Of a DNA stretch of 64,000 bases, positions 1-7,184 are shown in pieces. Every line of letters begins with the position of its first letter. Position 1 is the first letter of the stretch. The notes under the pieces were generated by a model that made no database searches, was not told where the DNA came from, and saw only the letters and a program-made list of their open reading frames with translations. The stretch spans positions 1 through 64,000 of the forward strand of contig JAKALA010000008.1 in the NCBI GenBank assembly GCA_021813325.1, given 5' to 3'. The position numbers were made by a program, and so were the translations under genes. The DNA comes from a bacterium (GTDB lineage Bacteria > Verrucomicrobiota > Verrucomicrobiia > Limisphaerales > UBA11358).

Positions 1-358
1 TGAGCCGCCCACTGTTGCTGTTGCTGGCGAGAAAATCGCTTCCGTCGAGGTCGAAAAACTCTATTCATTCCCCCATTGTGCCAGCCTGCATCAGCTACCG
101 ATAGTATGCACCCCTGAAGACGCTTACTCTATAACCACCAAACATGGGAAAAGAGGCGCAATGTCGTCCGCTGCCTGCCCCCCGCAACCAGGTTCAGAAC
201 CTCAAAAGCGCTATCGCCGGCTATAAGCGTTTCGTTAAACGCTCCCAAGCTTATGCCGACATCATCATCCAACGCCCTCGTTCAGCCCAAAATCCTCAAT
301 TTTAGATGCGCCTGCCCTAGCCCGTGCCGACTGACGCTTGAGTTTATCAGCGCTTTTA
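1..358. other. Left edge, no convincing gene
   Basis: No recognisable gene lies here. One plus-strand frame is open from base 2 to a stop at 224-226 (about 74 codons, no start inside the window), so it could be the tail of a gene entering from the left. Its residues match no family I know and it is rich in Pro, Ser and Ala. A short perfect hairpin (GCGTTT/AAACGC) follows at about 228-243, too weak to be called a terminator. Confidence 0.3.
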
Positions 359-361
359 GTT

Positions 362-434
362 ATACAACCCTTATTGAGCCGGCGGAGCCGCTCGCCGCTG
401 GCCGGTCGGCGTGATTCAGCTTGGATTGTTAGGC
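362..434 (+). other. Integron attC-like recombination site
   Basis: A GTTAGGC heptamer at 428-434 fits the attC core GTTRRRY and lies six bases before the ATG at 440, the usual layout at the start of a gene cassette. Upstream is an imperfect partner core ATACAAC (362-368; consensus RYYYAAC). Between them, GCCGGCGG (378-385) can pair with CCGCTGGC (395-402). The length of 73 bases suits attC sites. The left core mismatches the consensus and no integrase is visible, so this is a candidate only. Confidence 0.35.
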
Positions 435-439
435 ACACC

Positions 440-1093
440 ATGCTCACTTCCGCGAATGTAATGCGTAGCGCGCGGCCCTGTCTGGTGCTTGCGGTAGTCG
501 TGATTGATTGCATTCTGCTTTGCGCTTTGCAAGGGCCTTGGAATTACTGCTGGTTGTTCGCAGTGGGTTGCTGGGTTGTCCTCAACCTTTACTGGGCGTG
601 GTTGGCGCGCAACACGACGCCAGTCTTAAGCCGGTGGAGTTGGCTGCTTTGGCTCGTATCTATTGGGGAATTTTTACTCTACTCGTTGCCGCTTAGTTCG
701 ATTCCCATACTGGGAACGCGACTGGTTCCACGCTGGCCGGCGTTGGAGGTTTTCGGCGCAGCCATGTGTGCGGTTGGGGTCGGAGTTGCCATCTGGTCCC
801 GACGCACGCTGGCCGGGAACTGGAGTCCGGTTGTCGCGCTTCGGGATCACCATGCCTTGGTTCAAACCGGGCCTTACGCGATTATCCGACATCCGATTTA
901 TTTCGGATTTATGCTGTCGGCGGTCGGGATGATTCTTGCCCTTGGAGAAATGAGAGCTTTGGTCTTGTTATTTGACAGCGGAGTTTTCTTTCGGAGGCTG
1001 AAGCCAGAAGAGAAAATCCTTCGAGCAACCTACCCGAACGAGTATCCTGAATATGAACGAAGAGTTAGGAGATTATTGCCTTACATTTGGTAG
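440..1093 (+). CDS. Isoprenylcysteine carboxyl methyltransferase-like membrane protein
   Basis: Integral membrane methyltransferase-like protein of the ICMT/PEMT superfamily, about 217 residues. Several hydrophobic segments precede the signature region, where GPYAIIRHPIYFGF matches the RHPxY motif that binds S-adenosylmethionine. The C-terminus has the usual E-E-x-L...YPxYExR pattern, seen as EEKILRATYPNEYPEYERR. The frame is open back to 338, but the ATG at 440 just after the attC-like core gives a normal-length protein and is preferred. Bacterial members have few known substrates, so none is assigned. It stands alone between the attC-like site and a transposase remnant and may be a captured cassette gene. 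Confidence 0.7.
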   Translation: MLTSANVMRSARPCLVLAVVVIDCILLCALQGPWNYCWLFAVGCWVVLNLYWAWLARNTTPVLSRWSWLLWLVSIGEFLLYSLPLSSIPILGTRLVPRWPALEVFGAAMCAVGVGVAIWSRRTLAGNWSPVVALRDHHALVQTGPYAIIRHPIYFGFMLSAVGMILALGEMRALVLLFDSGVFFRRLKPEEKILRATYPNEYPEYERRVRRLLPYIW

Positions 1094-1202
1094 CCTCGCG
1101 CTGAGGCCAACACCGGTTACGCCGTTTCAGCGCTCTTTCCTGTGGGAAAACCCAGGCATCTAACCATGTCTGCGCTGTTTAAGTTTTCCGGCTCGGATTG
1201 AG

Positions 1203-1555
1203 CACACCGTTCCGGCGGCGTGGTTCCCGAAGCGCCCGCGTTACCAGCCGCACTTCACGCCCACCGCGGTGCCTGGCTCAATCAGGTGGAGCGATGGTTT
1301 GCGAAGATCACCGAGCAACGGATTCGGCGGGGTGTATTCAAAAAAGTGGATGAACTCATCGCCGCCATGGACGATTACATCGCGGCCAACAACAAAAATC
1401 CAAAGCCTTTCGTTTGGACGGCAACCGCCGAGCTGATGCTGAATCGCGTCAGCACACTTTGCAAACAAACTCATCACTCACCACACTGGAACGGCGGAAA
1501 ACTTCATGGCGGAAGGATGTTCCGTCGCCCGCCGATGTCAAACTGTGGAATGTAA
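1203..1555 (+). pseudogene. IS630-family transposase remnant, frameshifted
   Basis: Only the C-terminal end of a DDE transposase of the IS630 group remains. In one frame (from about 1203) WFPKRPRYQPHFTPT is readable. After a one-base loss near 1271-1273 the next frame continues with AWLNQVERWFAKITEQRIRR, the conserved block carrying the last catalytic acidic residue, and then IAAMDDYIAANNKNPKPFVW. The N-terminal two thirds and any terminal inverted repeats are missing, so the element cannot move by itself. It lies between the cassette-like methyltransferase gene and pyrD. Confidence 0.8.
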
Positions 1556-1581
1556 ATTCCCGGTAACAACGATCCGCCGGA

Positions 1582-2499
1582 TTATTTCTTGGCAATGATC
1601 ACGCTGCCCGTGATTTCTTTCACGTCGGCAAGGTGGTGTTTTTCCATGAACTCGCGGAGGCCGGCAATCACCTGCAAAGCGGTTTGCGGTTCGTAAAAAT
1701 TGGCCGTGCCCACCGCCACGGCCGTGGCGCCGGCCATGAGAAATTCGACCGCGTCGTCGGCGTGTTGAATGCCGCCCATGCCGATGATCGGGATTTTTAC
1801 GGCTTTCGCGGCTTCCCAAACCAGCTTGATGGCGATCGGCTTGATCGCCGGGCCGGTGAGGCCGCCGGTGATATTGGCCAGCTTTGGCTTGCGCGTCTGG
1901 ATGTCGATGGCCATGGCCGGGAAACTGTTCGTCACGGCGAGCGCATCGCTGCCGGCATCTTCAGCGGCTTTGGCCAGCACGCCGATATTAGGCACATTCG
2001 GGCTCATCTTGGTGATGAGTGGCAGCGTCGTTGCCTGCCGGCAGGCGGTGACGACTTGCGACAGCAATTTGCAATCCGTGCCAAACTGCGCGCCGCCTTC
2101 CTTGATGTTTGGACAAGAAACATTCAACTCCAAGGCGCCCACGCCGCCGAGAGCATCAAATCGCCGCGCCACTTCAGCGTATTCTTCGACCGTCGTGCCC
2201 CAGATGTTAATGATGGTGGGCACCTTCAGGCCTTGGAGAAATGGCCAGTATTTTTTGATGAAACCGTCCACGCCCGGACCTTGCAGACCAATGGCGTTCA
2301 GCATGCCGCTGGAAACTTCCGCGGCGCGGGGCGTGGGATTGCCGGGAACCGGATTTAACCGGATGCCTTTTACCGTGACGGCGCCGAGTTGATTGACATC
2401 AATCAGCTTGGCGTATTCCGCGCCGTAGCCAAAGGTGCCGGAGGCCACCGTGACCGGATTTTGCATCCGCAGCTTGCCAATTTGAACGGAGAGATTCAT
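1582..2499 (-). CDS. pyrD: Dihydroorotate dehydrogenase, class 1B type
   Basis: Oxidises dihydroorotate to orotate in pyrimidine synthesis; a cytoplasmic FMN TIM-barrel enzyme. The 305-residue length and the catalytic cysteine in LELNVSCPNIKEGG fit class 1 enzymes of the 1B type, which use Cys as the base and normally pair with an FeS/FAD subunit PyrK (not in this window). Other family blocks are VASGTFGYG near the N-terminus, KMSPNVPNI in the middle, and the phosphate-binding IIGMGGI and GATAVAVGTANF near the C-terminus. It lies beside a mobile region but shows normal codon usage for its neighbours. Confidence 0.92.
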   Translation of the reverse strand: MNLSVQIGKLRMQNPVTVASGTFGYGAEYAKLIDVNQLGAVTVKGIRLNPVPGNPTPRAAEVSSGMLNAIGLQGPGVDGFIKKYWPFLQGLKVPTIINIWGTTVEEYAEVARRFDALGGVGALELNVSCPNIKEGGAQFGTDCKLLSQVVTACRQATTLPLITKMSPNVPNIGVLAKAAEDAGSDALAVTNSFPAMAIDIQTRKPKLANITGGLTGPAIKPIAIKLVWEAAKAVKIPIIGMGGIQHADDAVEFLMAGATAVAVGTANFYEPQTALQVIAGLREFMEKHHLADVKEITGSVIIAKK

Positions 2500-2589
2500 T
2501 GCGGCAAAACTAGCGGTTCAGAGTGCGTGATTCAATTCGCAAAGATACGGCTGCAGGAAAGTTTCAATCCAATGGAGGTGAAAAGAAAA

Positions 2590-2616
2590 CCGCCGGGACA
2601 AACTTCAGTCCGGCGG
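2590..2616 (-). terminator. Rho-independent terminator for the small minus-strand ORF
   Basis: A GC-rich stem (CCGCCGGGAC with GTCCGGCGG, one bulge) is followed on the minus strand by TTTTCTTTT (2581-2589). It lies 23 bases after the stop of the 45-codon ORF at 2639-2776 and so fits termination of leftward transcription. Confidence 0.65.
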
Positions 2617-2638
2617 CTGGGTCTGATTCGATGATCGG

Positions 2639-2776
2639 TCAATTCGCGGCCGTCGCTGCTTTTTTGGAGCCGCGCGGACTGCGCTTGATTTCGCTCTTGC
2701 GCGTGCCGCCGGCCATTTCGTATTCCGAACTATCCGCGCCGTATTTCGTTTTCACGCCGCCCGTCAGGGCCGGCAT
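2639..2776 (-). CDS. Small hypothetical ORF or 3' end of a frameshifted gene
   Basis: A 45-codon minus-strand ORF beginning MPALTGGVKTKYG and ending with a Lys/Arg/Ala-rich tail. I do not recognise it. Directly upstream, in a different frame, the sequence 2777-2850 reads GGYFTPDEVVGNHFETMFNN, which looks protein-like. The two pieces may be one former gene joined by a frameshift at about 2775. A good terminator follows the stop, which favours a real transcription unit. Function unknown. Confidence 0.4.
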   Translation of the reverse strand: MPALTGGVKTKYGADSSEYEMAGGTRKSEIKRSPRGSKKAATAAN

Positions 2777-2855
2777 CGTTGTTGAACATCGTCTCAAAAT
2801 GATTCCCAACCACCTCGTCAGGGGTGAAATAGCCGCCTGTTGGGCAAACAGCTTC

Positions 2856-3143
2856 TTACGCGGGCAACGGGTGGCCCATGCCGAAGGACCACGGCAGTTT
2901 TTTATAGAGTGGGGAGCGCTCGCGCTTGAGCCAGCCCGCCGTCCAATGCCGCATGAACATCCGCAAGTTTTCCAAGCCCCGCCAACCGGGCCGGTTCAGG
3001 CCGGCCTTGAAATGTTTATGGCGCCGATACAGGTAATGCGCCTTGGCCGCCAGCCGCCGCGCCCAGTTGGCCGGCAACTCCGCATGGAGAAACCGTTCCA
3101 CCTCCTGCACGATGCTTTCCGCCACCCAGAGCGGCGTCAGCAT
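2856..3143 (-). CDS. Hypothetical basic protein downstream of the RAYT gene
   Basis: About 95 residues from the ATG at 3143. It is rich in Arg, Lys, Trp and His, with blocks such as ELPANWARRLAAKAHYLY and MRHWTAGWLKRERSPLYKKL. It has no signal peptide or membrane segment and I recognise no family. The frame stays open to 3329, but that longer version reads through a palindromic repeat (3177-3235), so the internal ATG is preferred. It is co-directional with the RAYT transposase gene upstream; its basic character suits a nucleic-acid-associated role, which is inference only. Confidence 0.5.
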   Translation of the reverse strand: MLTPLWVAESIVQEVERFLHAELPANWARRLAAKAHYLYRRHKHFKAGLNRPGWRGLENLRMFMRHWTAGWLKRERSPLYKKLPWSFGMGHPLPA

Positions 3144-3176
3144 CGTGTCGCGCTCCAGTTGCGTGGGCAGAGGTTT

Positions 3177-3235
3177 TGTAGGAGTCGAGGTAACGAGACT
3201 TTTATTTGTAGGTGACGACGTCAGGAGTCTCTGAC
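3177..3235. repeat. Palindromic RAYT-associated element, copy A
   Basis: Starts TGTAGGAGTCGAGGTAACGA and contains a second TGTAGG arm at 3207 followed by TGACGACGTCAGGAGTCTC. The two arms are in direct rather than inverted order here, unlike copies B to E, so this copy looks rearranged or made of two half elements. It lies in the gap between the RAYT gene and the basic hypothetical gene. Read on the minus strand it encodes LLTSSPTNKSLVTSTPT, the same peptide seen inside the type IIG gene. Confidence 0.8.
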
Positions 3236-3253
3236 TGGACTTTCTTGTTCTCA

Positions 3254-3829
3254 TCACAGCGGCGGGCGTTTGAGGTGGCCTGCATCCGGCTGGCGATGCT
3301 GGGAATAAATCTTCCAGAACTTCGGCCAAAAATCTTCCGCCGTCGGGTCAAGCTTCGGATACCCCGGCACCACGCTGCCGGTGAACGGCCATTTCTCCGT
3401 CTCCTTCATTAAACCCGCCCGCACCGGATTGGCGGCGATGTAAAAGCACACTTTGGCAAAGGCGTTCCGCTTGCGTTCCTGTTCCCGCAGCACGTTGTCT
3501 TGCGCCTGCGGTTGAAACTTGGCCGGTTTCAAAGCCGGTTCCAGGTGTGTCCGCAAGAAAGCCATGCCATTCATCTGGTCTGTGTCCAGCCGCAGCCCCA
3601 TCCAAACCAAGTGCAAATGATCCGGCATCAGGCAGTAAATCGGACAAACCAGACTTTCCCGCGCCGCTGTGTGCAGCATCAATTCTCGGAATTGGCTGTG
3701 GAATGACGGTGTCAGCCAGCCTTGCTTGCGGTCGAAGATCGTCAACGTCCAATGCACCACCGCGTCCGCCTGATAATGCTCCCGCGCCAGCCGGGGCAGG
3801 TAAAACGCCCGGTTCAACGGATCGCGCAC
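3254..3829 (-). CDS. rayT: REP-associated tyrosine transposase (RAYT, IS200/IS605-like Y1 family)
   Basis: Single-strand DNA transposase-like protein of the Y1 superfamily. The metal-binding HUH motif is seen as PDHLHLVW. The helix that carries the nucleophilic tyrosine is seen as VCFYIAANPVRAGL, matching the usual YxxxNPVxAGL block. RAYTs are single-copy proteins thought to spread REP-type palindromes. Palindromic elements flank this gene on both sides (copies A and B), as expected for a REP-RAYT unit. The frame opens inside copy B, so translation from an upstream start would put SLVTSTPTNK at the N-terminus; the GTG at 3829 avoids this. About 191 residues, apparently intact. Confidence 0.85.
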   Translation of the reverse strand: MRDPLNRAFYLPRLAREHYQADAVVHWTLTIFDRKQGWLTPSFHSQFRELMLHTAARESLVCPIYCLMPDHLHLVWMGLRLDTDQMNGMAFLRTHLEPALKPAKFQPQAQDNVLREQERKRNAFAKVCFYIAANPVRAGLMKETEKWPFTGSVVPGYPKLDPTAEDFWPKFWKIYSQHRQPDAGHLKRPPL

Positions 3830-3835
3830 CTTGTT

Positions 3836-3911
3836 TGTAGGAGTCGAGGTCACGAGACTCATAATTTGGGTTTTATTTTTTAGTTAGAGACTCGTTACCT
3901 CGTCTCCTACA
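3836..3911. repeat. Palindromic RAYT-associated element, copy B
   Basis: A clear inverted repeat of about 25 bases: left arm TGTAGGAGTCGAGGTCACGA(GACTC), right arm GAGACTCGTTACCTCGTCTC(CTACA), with an AT-rich centre of about 26 bases. It sits between the RAYT start and the stop codon of the type IIG C-terminal remnant, ending two bases before that stop. Confidence 0.9.
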
Positions 3912-3913
3912 GG

Positions 3914-4126
3914 TTATTGGCCGCCCTCCACGAGTTGGATTTCTTCCGGGGTCAGGCCGTAAAGGTCATAGACCAGCGCGTCAATTTGCTGGTCGGTGGC
4001 GGTGACGGCGTTTTGCAGCGTGGCCTTTGCCGACTCCGCCTTGGCCAGGCGCAGCTTGGGCATCAACCCCAGCAGCTTGTCCACCAGCGCCACCAGCTTG
4101 TCGTGCCGCGTTTTGTCGGCAGGATT
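3914..4126 (-). pseudogene. C-terminal remnant of a type IIG (Eco57I-like) restriction-modification gene
   Basis: The minus-strand frame reads HDKLVALVDKLLGLMPKL and then TDQQIDALVYDLYGLTPEEI before a stop at 3914-3916. This is the typical C-terminal end of large combined methyltransferase/specificity proteins of the Eco57I/TaqI-C type. The frame is closed by a stop at 4127-4129, so nothing upstream is joined to it. The matching N-terminal half of such a gene lies at 5718-7184 on the same strand, beyond the BglII-like pair. The central catalytic NPPY region and the target recognition domain are absent from both pieces. Confidence 0.75.
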
Positions 4127-4140
4127 TCAATGCTCATGTG

Positions 4141-4752
4141 CTATGGCTCTACACCGACGAGCACGAGAGGCACAGCAGGCACGCCACGTCCGTTGCGGAT
4201 AATATTGTAAAGCTCGCCTTCGTAATAACCCGGACCGGATGACATATTCGATTGGAGCGCTTTCATCGCGAGTATTTCAATGCCAACATCAATCTGATCA
4301 CGAACGTAAAATGCAAGATGCTTGACGAACAAATCGTAGGCGACAAATGAGTATTTTCCAAATTGAACCTCAATAGCAACACGGTCTTTTACGAAGTCTG
4401 TTTGATTGTAGCTGAAGATGGGCTTCTCTCCAGCAGCTTCAATTTCAGCTTTTTGTTCGTCAGCGGACTTGGCAAGTGTCTGTCGAATCAACCGCTCGCT
4501 TTTGGTGACCCAGTAGCTCACGCGGCTCTCAGCCCAGCCCTGCTTGGCAAGCAAACCGGAAAATGCCTTGTTCATGTCTATCGGGCTATAAAAAACCTTG
4601 CCTGACATGGTTTTTTCCTTGCTGACTTTGGTTTTACATGCGGTGCCATCTACCGATTGAATAACCTTCTGCACTTCGTTCCAAAGATCTTTCTTGTGAA
4701 CCAGCAAATACTCCAAGCCGTTTAGGTGTGAATAAATTTGAACAATTTTCAT
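4141..4752 (-). CDS. Type II restriction endonuclease, BglII/BstYI family
   Basis: About 203 residues from the ATG at 4752. The block DFVKDRVAIEVQFGKYSF carries D119, E128 and Q130; the spacing (9 and 2 residues) equals that of BglII D84, E93 and Q95, so the active site looks intact. BglII cuts A^GATCT and BstYI R^GATCY; a GATC-centred target is therefore likely but not proven. The ATG overlaps the stop of the methyltransferase gene as ATGA, giving translational coupling with the methylase made first. The frame opens earlier, inside the methylase gene, but the coupled ATG is the natural start. Visibly more AT-rich than the surroundings, which suggests recent transfer. Confidence 0.88.
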   Translation of the reverse strand: MKIVQIYSHLNGLEYLLVHKKDLWNEVQKVIQSVDGTACKTKVSKEKTMSGKVFYSPIDMNKAFSGLLAKQGWAESRVSYWVTKSERLIRQTLAKSADEQKAEIEAAGEKPIFSYNQTDFVKDRVAIEVQFGKYSFVAYDLFVKHLAFYVRDQIDVGIEILAMKALQSNMSSGPGYYEGELYNIIRNGRGVPAVPLVLVGVEP

Positions 4753-5702
4753 TTGCGCGTGCGGTATGGGGTTCCCTTTTCCAAAAGCGCCATTTGATCC
4801 ACCGGCCCTTTCTTGGCCAACCAAGGCGCATTTAGCAAATTGCGACCGGCATCCTTCGGATCAAATATCGGACGATCCATCGGCCTAACTGGAAGTTCGC
4901 CATGTGCTGCCATCTCGATTCTCGATTTGGAGATTCCAATGTATTTTTGAATCAACTCGGCACCGATTCCACGACGTTGATGGCGCAGTGCCGCAATGAC
5001 GGATGTTCCGGTTCCAAGAAACGGATCCAGCACCCAGTCCCCTTCGCGAGTGAGTGCAAGCACCAACCGTTCGATCAATTCAACGGGATATTGACATGGA
5101 TGCCCTGTCTTCTCCACATGGTTGCTTTTTACATTGGGAACCACCCAAACGTCTCCTGGATTTTTACCCAGGGGATTGCATGAATATTGCCCAGCCTTCG
5201 GCCCTTTGAAATATTTTTTCCCAGGATATTTTTGAGGCACCCGGATTTGATCCAATTCAAAAAAATAATTATCGCCCTTTGTGAACCACATGATTGTTTC
5301 GTAGCGCCCGGAGAGACGGCGTGAACAATGCAAGCCATGTTCAAAGTGCCAGACAATACGATTCCGCATCTTCAAACCCAGTCCGGCAAAAACTGGATAT
5401 AGCAAGGCATCAAGCGGAATAATCGCGCCGTCGTCCACGTAGTTGCCAACCTCCCAACATATGCTCCCGCCGTCAGCCAAGACACGAACACATTCTGAAA
5501 TCACCTCACGTTGCTGCTTAATGTAATCATCCAAGTGAAGATGTTTTTCATACTCTTTCCCCAAATTATATGGCGGTGATGTAACAACCAATTGAATCGC
5601 GCCATCAGGAATTTCTCGCAACATTTCCCGGCAGTCGCCTTCATAGACGACTGCGCGGGCGTTCGTCCTGAATTGTGAAGCTATTGTAAAACCGTTTCTC
5701 AT
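4749..5702 (-). CDS. Type II DNA methyltransferase, beta class (likely N4-cytosine)
   Basis: Protects host DNA from the BglII-like enzyme encoded next to it. It is 317 residues. The catalytic motif IV VVTSPPYNLG comes near residue 38 and the AdoMet-binding motif I DPFLGTGTSVIAA near residue 224; this order defines the beta class. TSPPY with the BglII-type partner favours N4-cytosine methylation, as in M.BglII; N6-adenine is the alternative. Its stop overlaps the endonuclease start by four bases. It begins 15 bases downstream of the stop of the truncated type IIG piece, on the same strand, so it may be transcribed from that gene's promoter. Confidence 0.9.
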   Translation of the reverse strand: MRNGFTIASQFRTNARAVVYEGDCREMLREIPDGAIQLVVTSPPYNLGKEYEKHLHLDDYIKQQREVISECVRVLADGGSICWEVGNYVDDGAIIPLDALLYPVFAGLGLKMRNRIVWHFEHGLHCSRRLSGRYETIMWFTKGDNYFFELDQIRVPQKYPGKKYFKGPKAGQYSCNPLGKNPGDVWVVPNVKSNHVEKTGHPCQYPVELIERLVLALTREGDWVLDPFLGTGTSVIAALRHQRRGIGAELIQKYIGISKSRIEMAAHGELPVRPMDRPIFDPKDAGRNLLNAPWLAKKGPVDQMALLEKGTPYRTRK

Positions 5703-6134
5703 GTCAGCAGCTTCAGTTTAGTTCCTTGTGGCTGGACTGCGCAACCATTCGTATCCGAATTTTGCATTCCAAGGCTCGAATTGCACCGGCCAATTGAAGG
5801 CGTGAACGCGCACGAGGTCTTCGGGGATGATCGAGAAATCGGAGGCGATGAGCGAGTTGCCGCACTTGATGTTGGCCTGCAACGGCGGCAGCAGGGCGAT
5901 GTCGTCCGCGTCGGGCAGCAGTTCGCGCTGGCGCTGGAGGGTGGTGCGGTTTTCGTGCTCGAGCATCTTGAGATAGAGCGAGAGCTGGGTGACTTCCACG
6001 GCGGCGCTGTCCAAATCCACGCCGTAAATGTTTTGGGTGAGGATTTGCCGCTTGAGCGCCACGGTCAGGTGCATGTCGCCGGTGGCGGCATCCACCCAGC
6101 AGAGGGGGCGGTGTTTCTTGATCCACTCCTTTCC

Positions 6135-6240
6135 TGCAGGAGACGACGTGAGGAGGCTCTGACTCTCTGGTTTTGATTGGAGACTCCTGACGTCGTCGCC
6201 TGCAAGGGACGATTTGAGACTCGTTACCTCGTCTCCTACA
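6135..6240. repeat. Palindromic RAYT-associated element, copy C plus half copy
   Basis: A full element (6135-6204) is bounded by TGCAGGAGACGACGTGAGGA and its partner ending GACGTCGTCGCCTGCA. It is followed by a half element (about 6218-6240) ending CTCGTCTCCTACA. It lies in frame within the type IIG remnant, where the minus strand reads SVGDEVTSLKSSLAGDD and then SQSLLTSSPAG. Confidence 0.88.
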
Positions 6241-6377
6241 GAAGAGCGGAAATCGGCGGTGAGGCGTTTTTGCCAGTGTTCGCAGACACGTTCAAAGGCG
6301 CGGATGAGGAAGGAGCCGGAACCGCAGGCGGGGTCGAGGAAGCGCAGGGCGGCGGTTTTCTTTTCAAAGTCTTTGAT

Positions 6378-6447
6378 TGTAGGAGTCGAGGTGACGAGGC
6401 TCTGACTTTCGGTTTTAAGCTTGAGACTCCTGACGTCGTCACCTACA
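6378..6447. repeat. Palindromic RAYT-associated element, copy D
   Basis: A 70-base element with left arm TGTAGGAGTCGAGGTGACGA and right end CTGACGTCGTCACCTACA. On the minus strand it is translated in frame as SVGDDVRSLKLKTESQSLV followed by TSTPT. It separates the YTPRYIVDYIVEQ block from motif I DPACGSGSF of the methyltransferase-like remnant. Confidence 0.9.
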
Positions 6448-6824
6448 GAAATTTCATCCAGCAGTTTGCCGCAGGTCTGCTCGACGATGTAATCCACGAT
6501 GTAGCGCGGGGTGTAATAGACGCCCCCGGCTTTGCGGACTTCGGGCTTTTCTTCAATGGTGATGCCTTTGCCGTGCGGGCGGACGACCTTGCCGAGGAAG
6601 CGCTCATACACGCTGCCGAGAATTTCCACCGGAATGACCTCGAAGAGATAAGGCGATTCGTCATCGCTCAATTCGCCGATGAAACCCGCGAGCCATTCGT
6701 CACTGACGACGAGGGTTTCGGTAAAATGCGGTTTGAAGAGGTTGCCGTTGAAGAACGGGACGTGCGTGGGCGGACGGCGATCCAACGCGCGGAAGTGATC
6801 CGCGATGCGCCGCCACAATGATTC

Positions 6825-6914
6825 CGTAGGAGCCGAGGTGACGAGGCTCTGATCTTTCGGTGGTTCATCGCGCAAGGCAAAGGAAGTTTGAGACTCCTTA
6901 CGTCGTCTCCTACT
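6825..6914. repeat. Palindromic RAYT-associated element, copy E
   Basis: Left arm CGTAGGAGCCGAGGTGACGA (6825 onward) and right arm GAGACTCCTTACGTCGTCTC ending near 6914, with a longer centre than the other copies. The minus strand reads through it in frame, ending DQSLVTSAPTES, close to the N-terminus of the type IIG remnant. Confidence 0.85.
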
Positions 6915-7184
6915 GTTGGATTCATTGCCGGTGTTCTTGCGCCACGTTTCGACAATGCTTTGGAGCGTGGTGCCGGTGTCAATGTCGCGGTCTTCGCAGA
7001 TGCGGAGAAAGAGGATGCGGTCAATGATGCGCTGGCAGGCTTCGGTGAGCTTGTTGTCCGCGAGCAATTCGTCGTGGCCGTTGTTTTTCCAGAGGTCGGA
7101 GGCGAGGTCCCGGCGGGCCGCGTCGAGAAATTCCAGAAACCGTAGAAGCGGTCGGCGATACCAAATTGCTCCGGGGGGAGCGAG

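Larger units (their letters stand above)
5718..7184 (-). pseudogene. N-terminal remnant of a type IIG (Eco57I-like) RM gene with three in-frame palindromic insertions
   Basis: The 449-codon open part (5718-7067) contains GGVYYTPRYIVDYIVEQ, AdoMet motif I LDPACGSGSFLIRAF and NIYGVDLDSAAVEVTQLSLY, typical of Eco57I-like methyltransferases. It stops after KCGNSLIASDF and FNWPVQF, before the catalytic NPPY motif that should follow. Upstream, SLPPEQFGIADRFYG (to about 7184) and FLEFLDAARRDLASDLWKNN belong to the same protein but are split by a one-base loss near 7140. Palindromic elements at 6135-6240, 6378-6447 and 6825-6914 sit within the frame without closing it. The protein should be inactive as a methyltransferase. 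Confidence 0.8.

Noticed and set aside
338..439. Earlier start for the ICMT-like gene
   Set aside because: The added 34 residues are encoded by the attC-like region and do not resemble protein.
2033..2047. Palindrome GCCTGCCGGCAGGC in pyrD considered as an inserted element
   Set aside because: The encoded residues (TACRQATTLP) align with the normal PyrD sequence without extra length.
3177..6914. Repeated palindromes considered as a CRISPR array
   Set aside because: Copies are far apart, lie inside and between genes, have no regular spacers and no cas genes are present.
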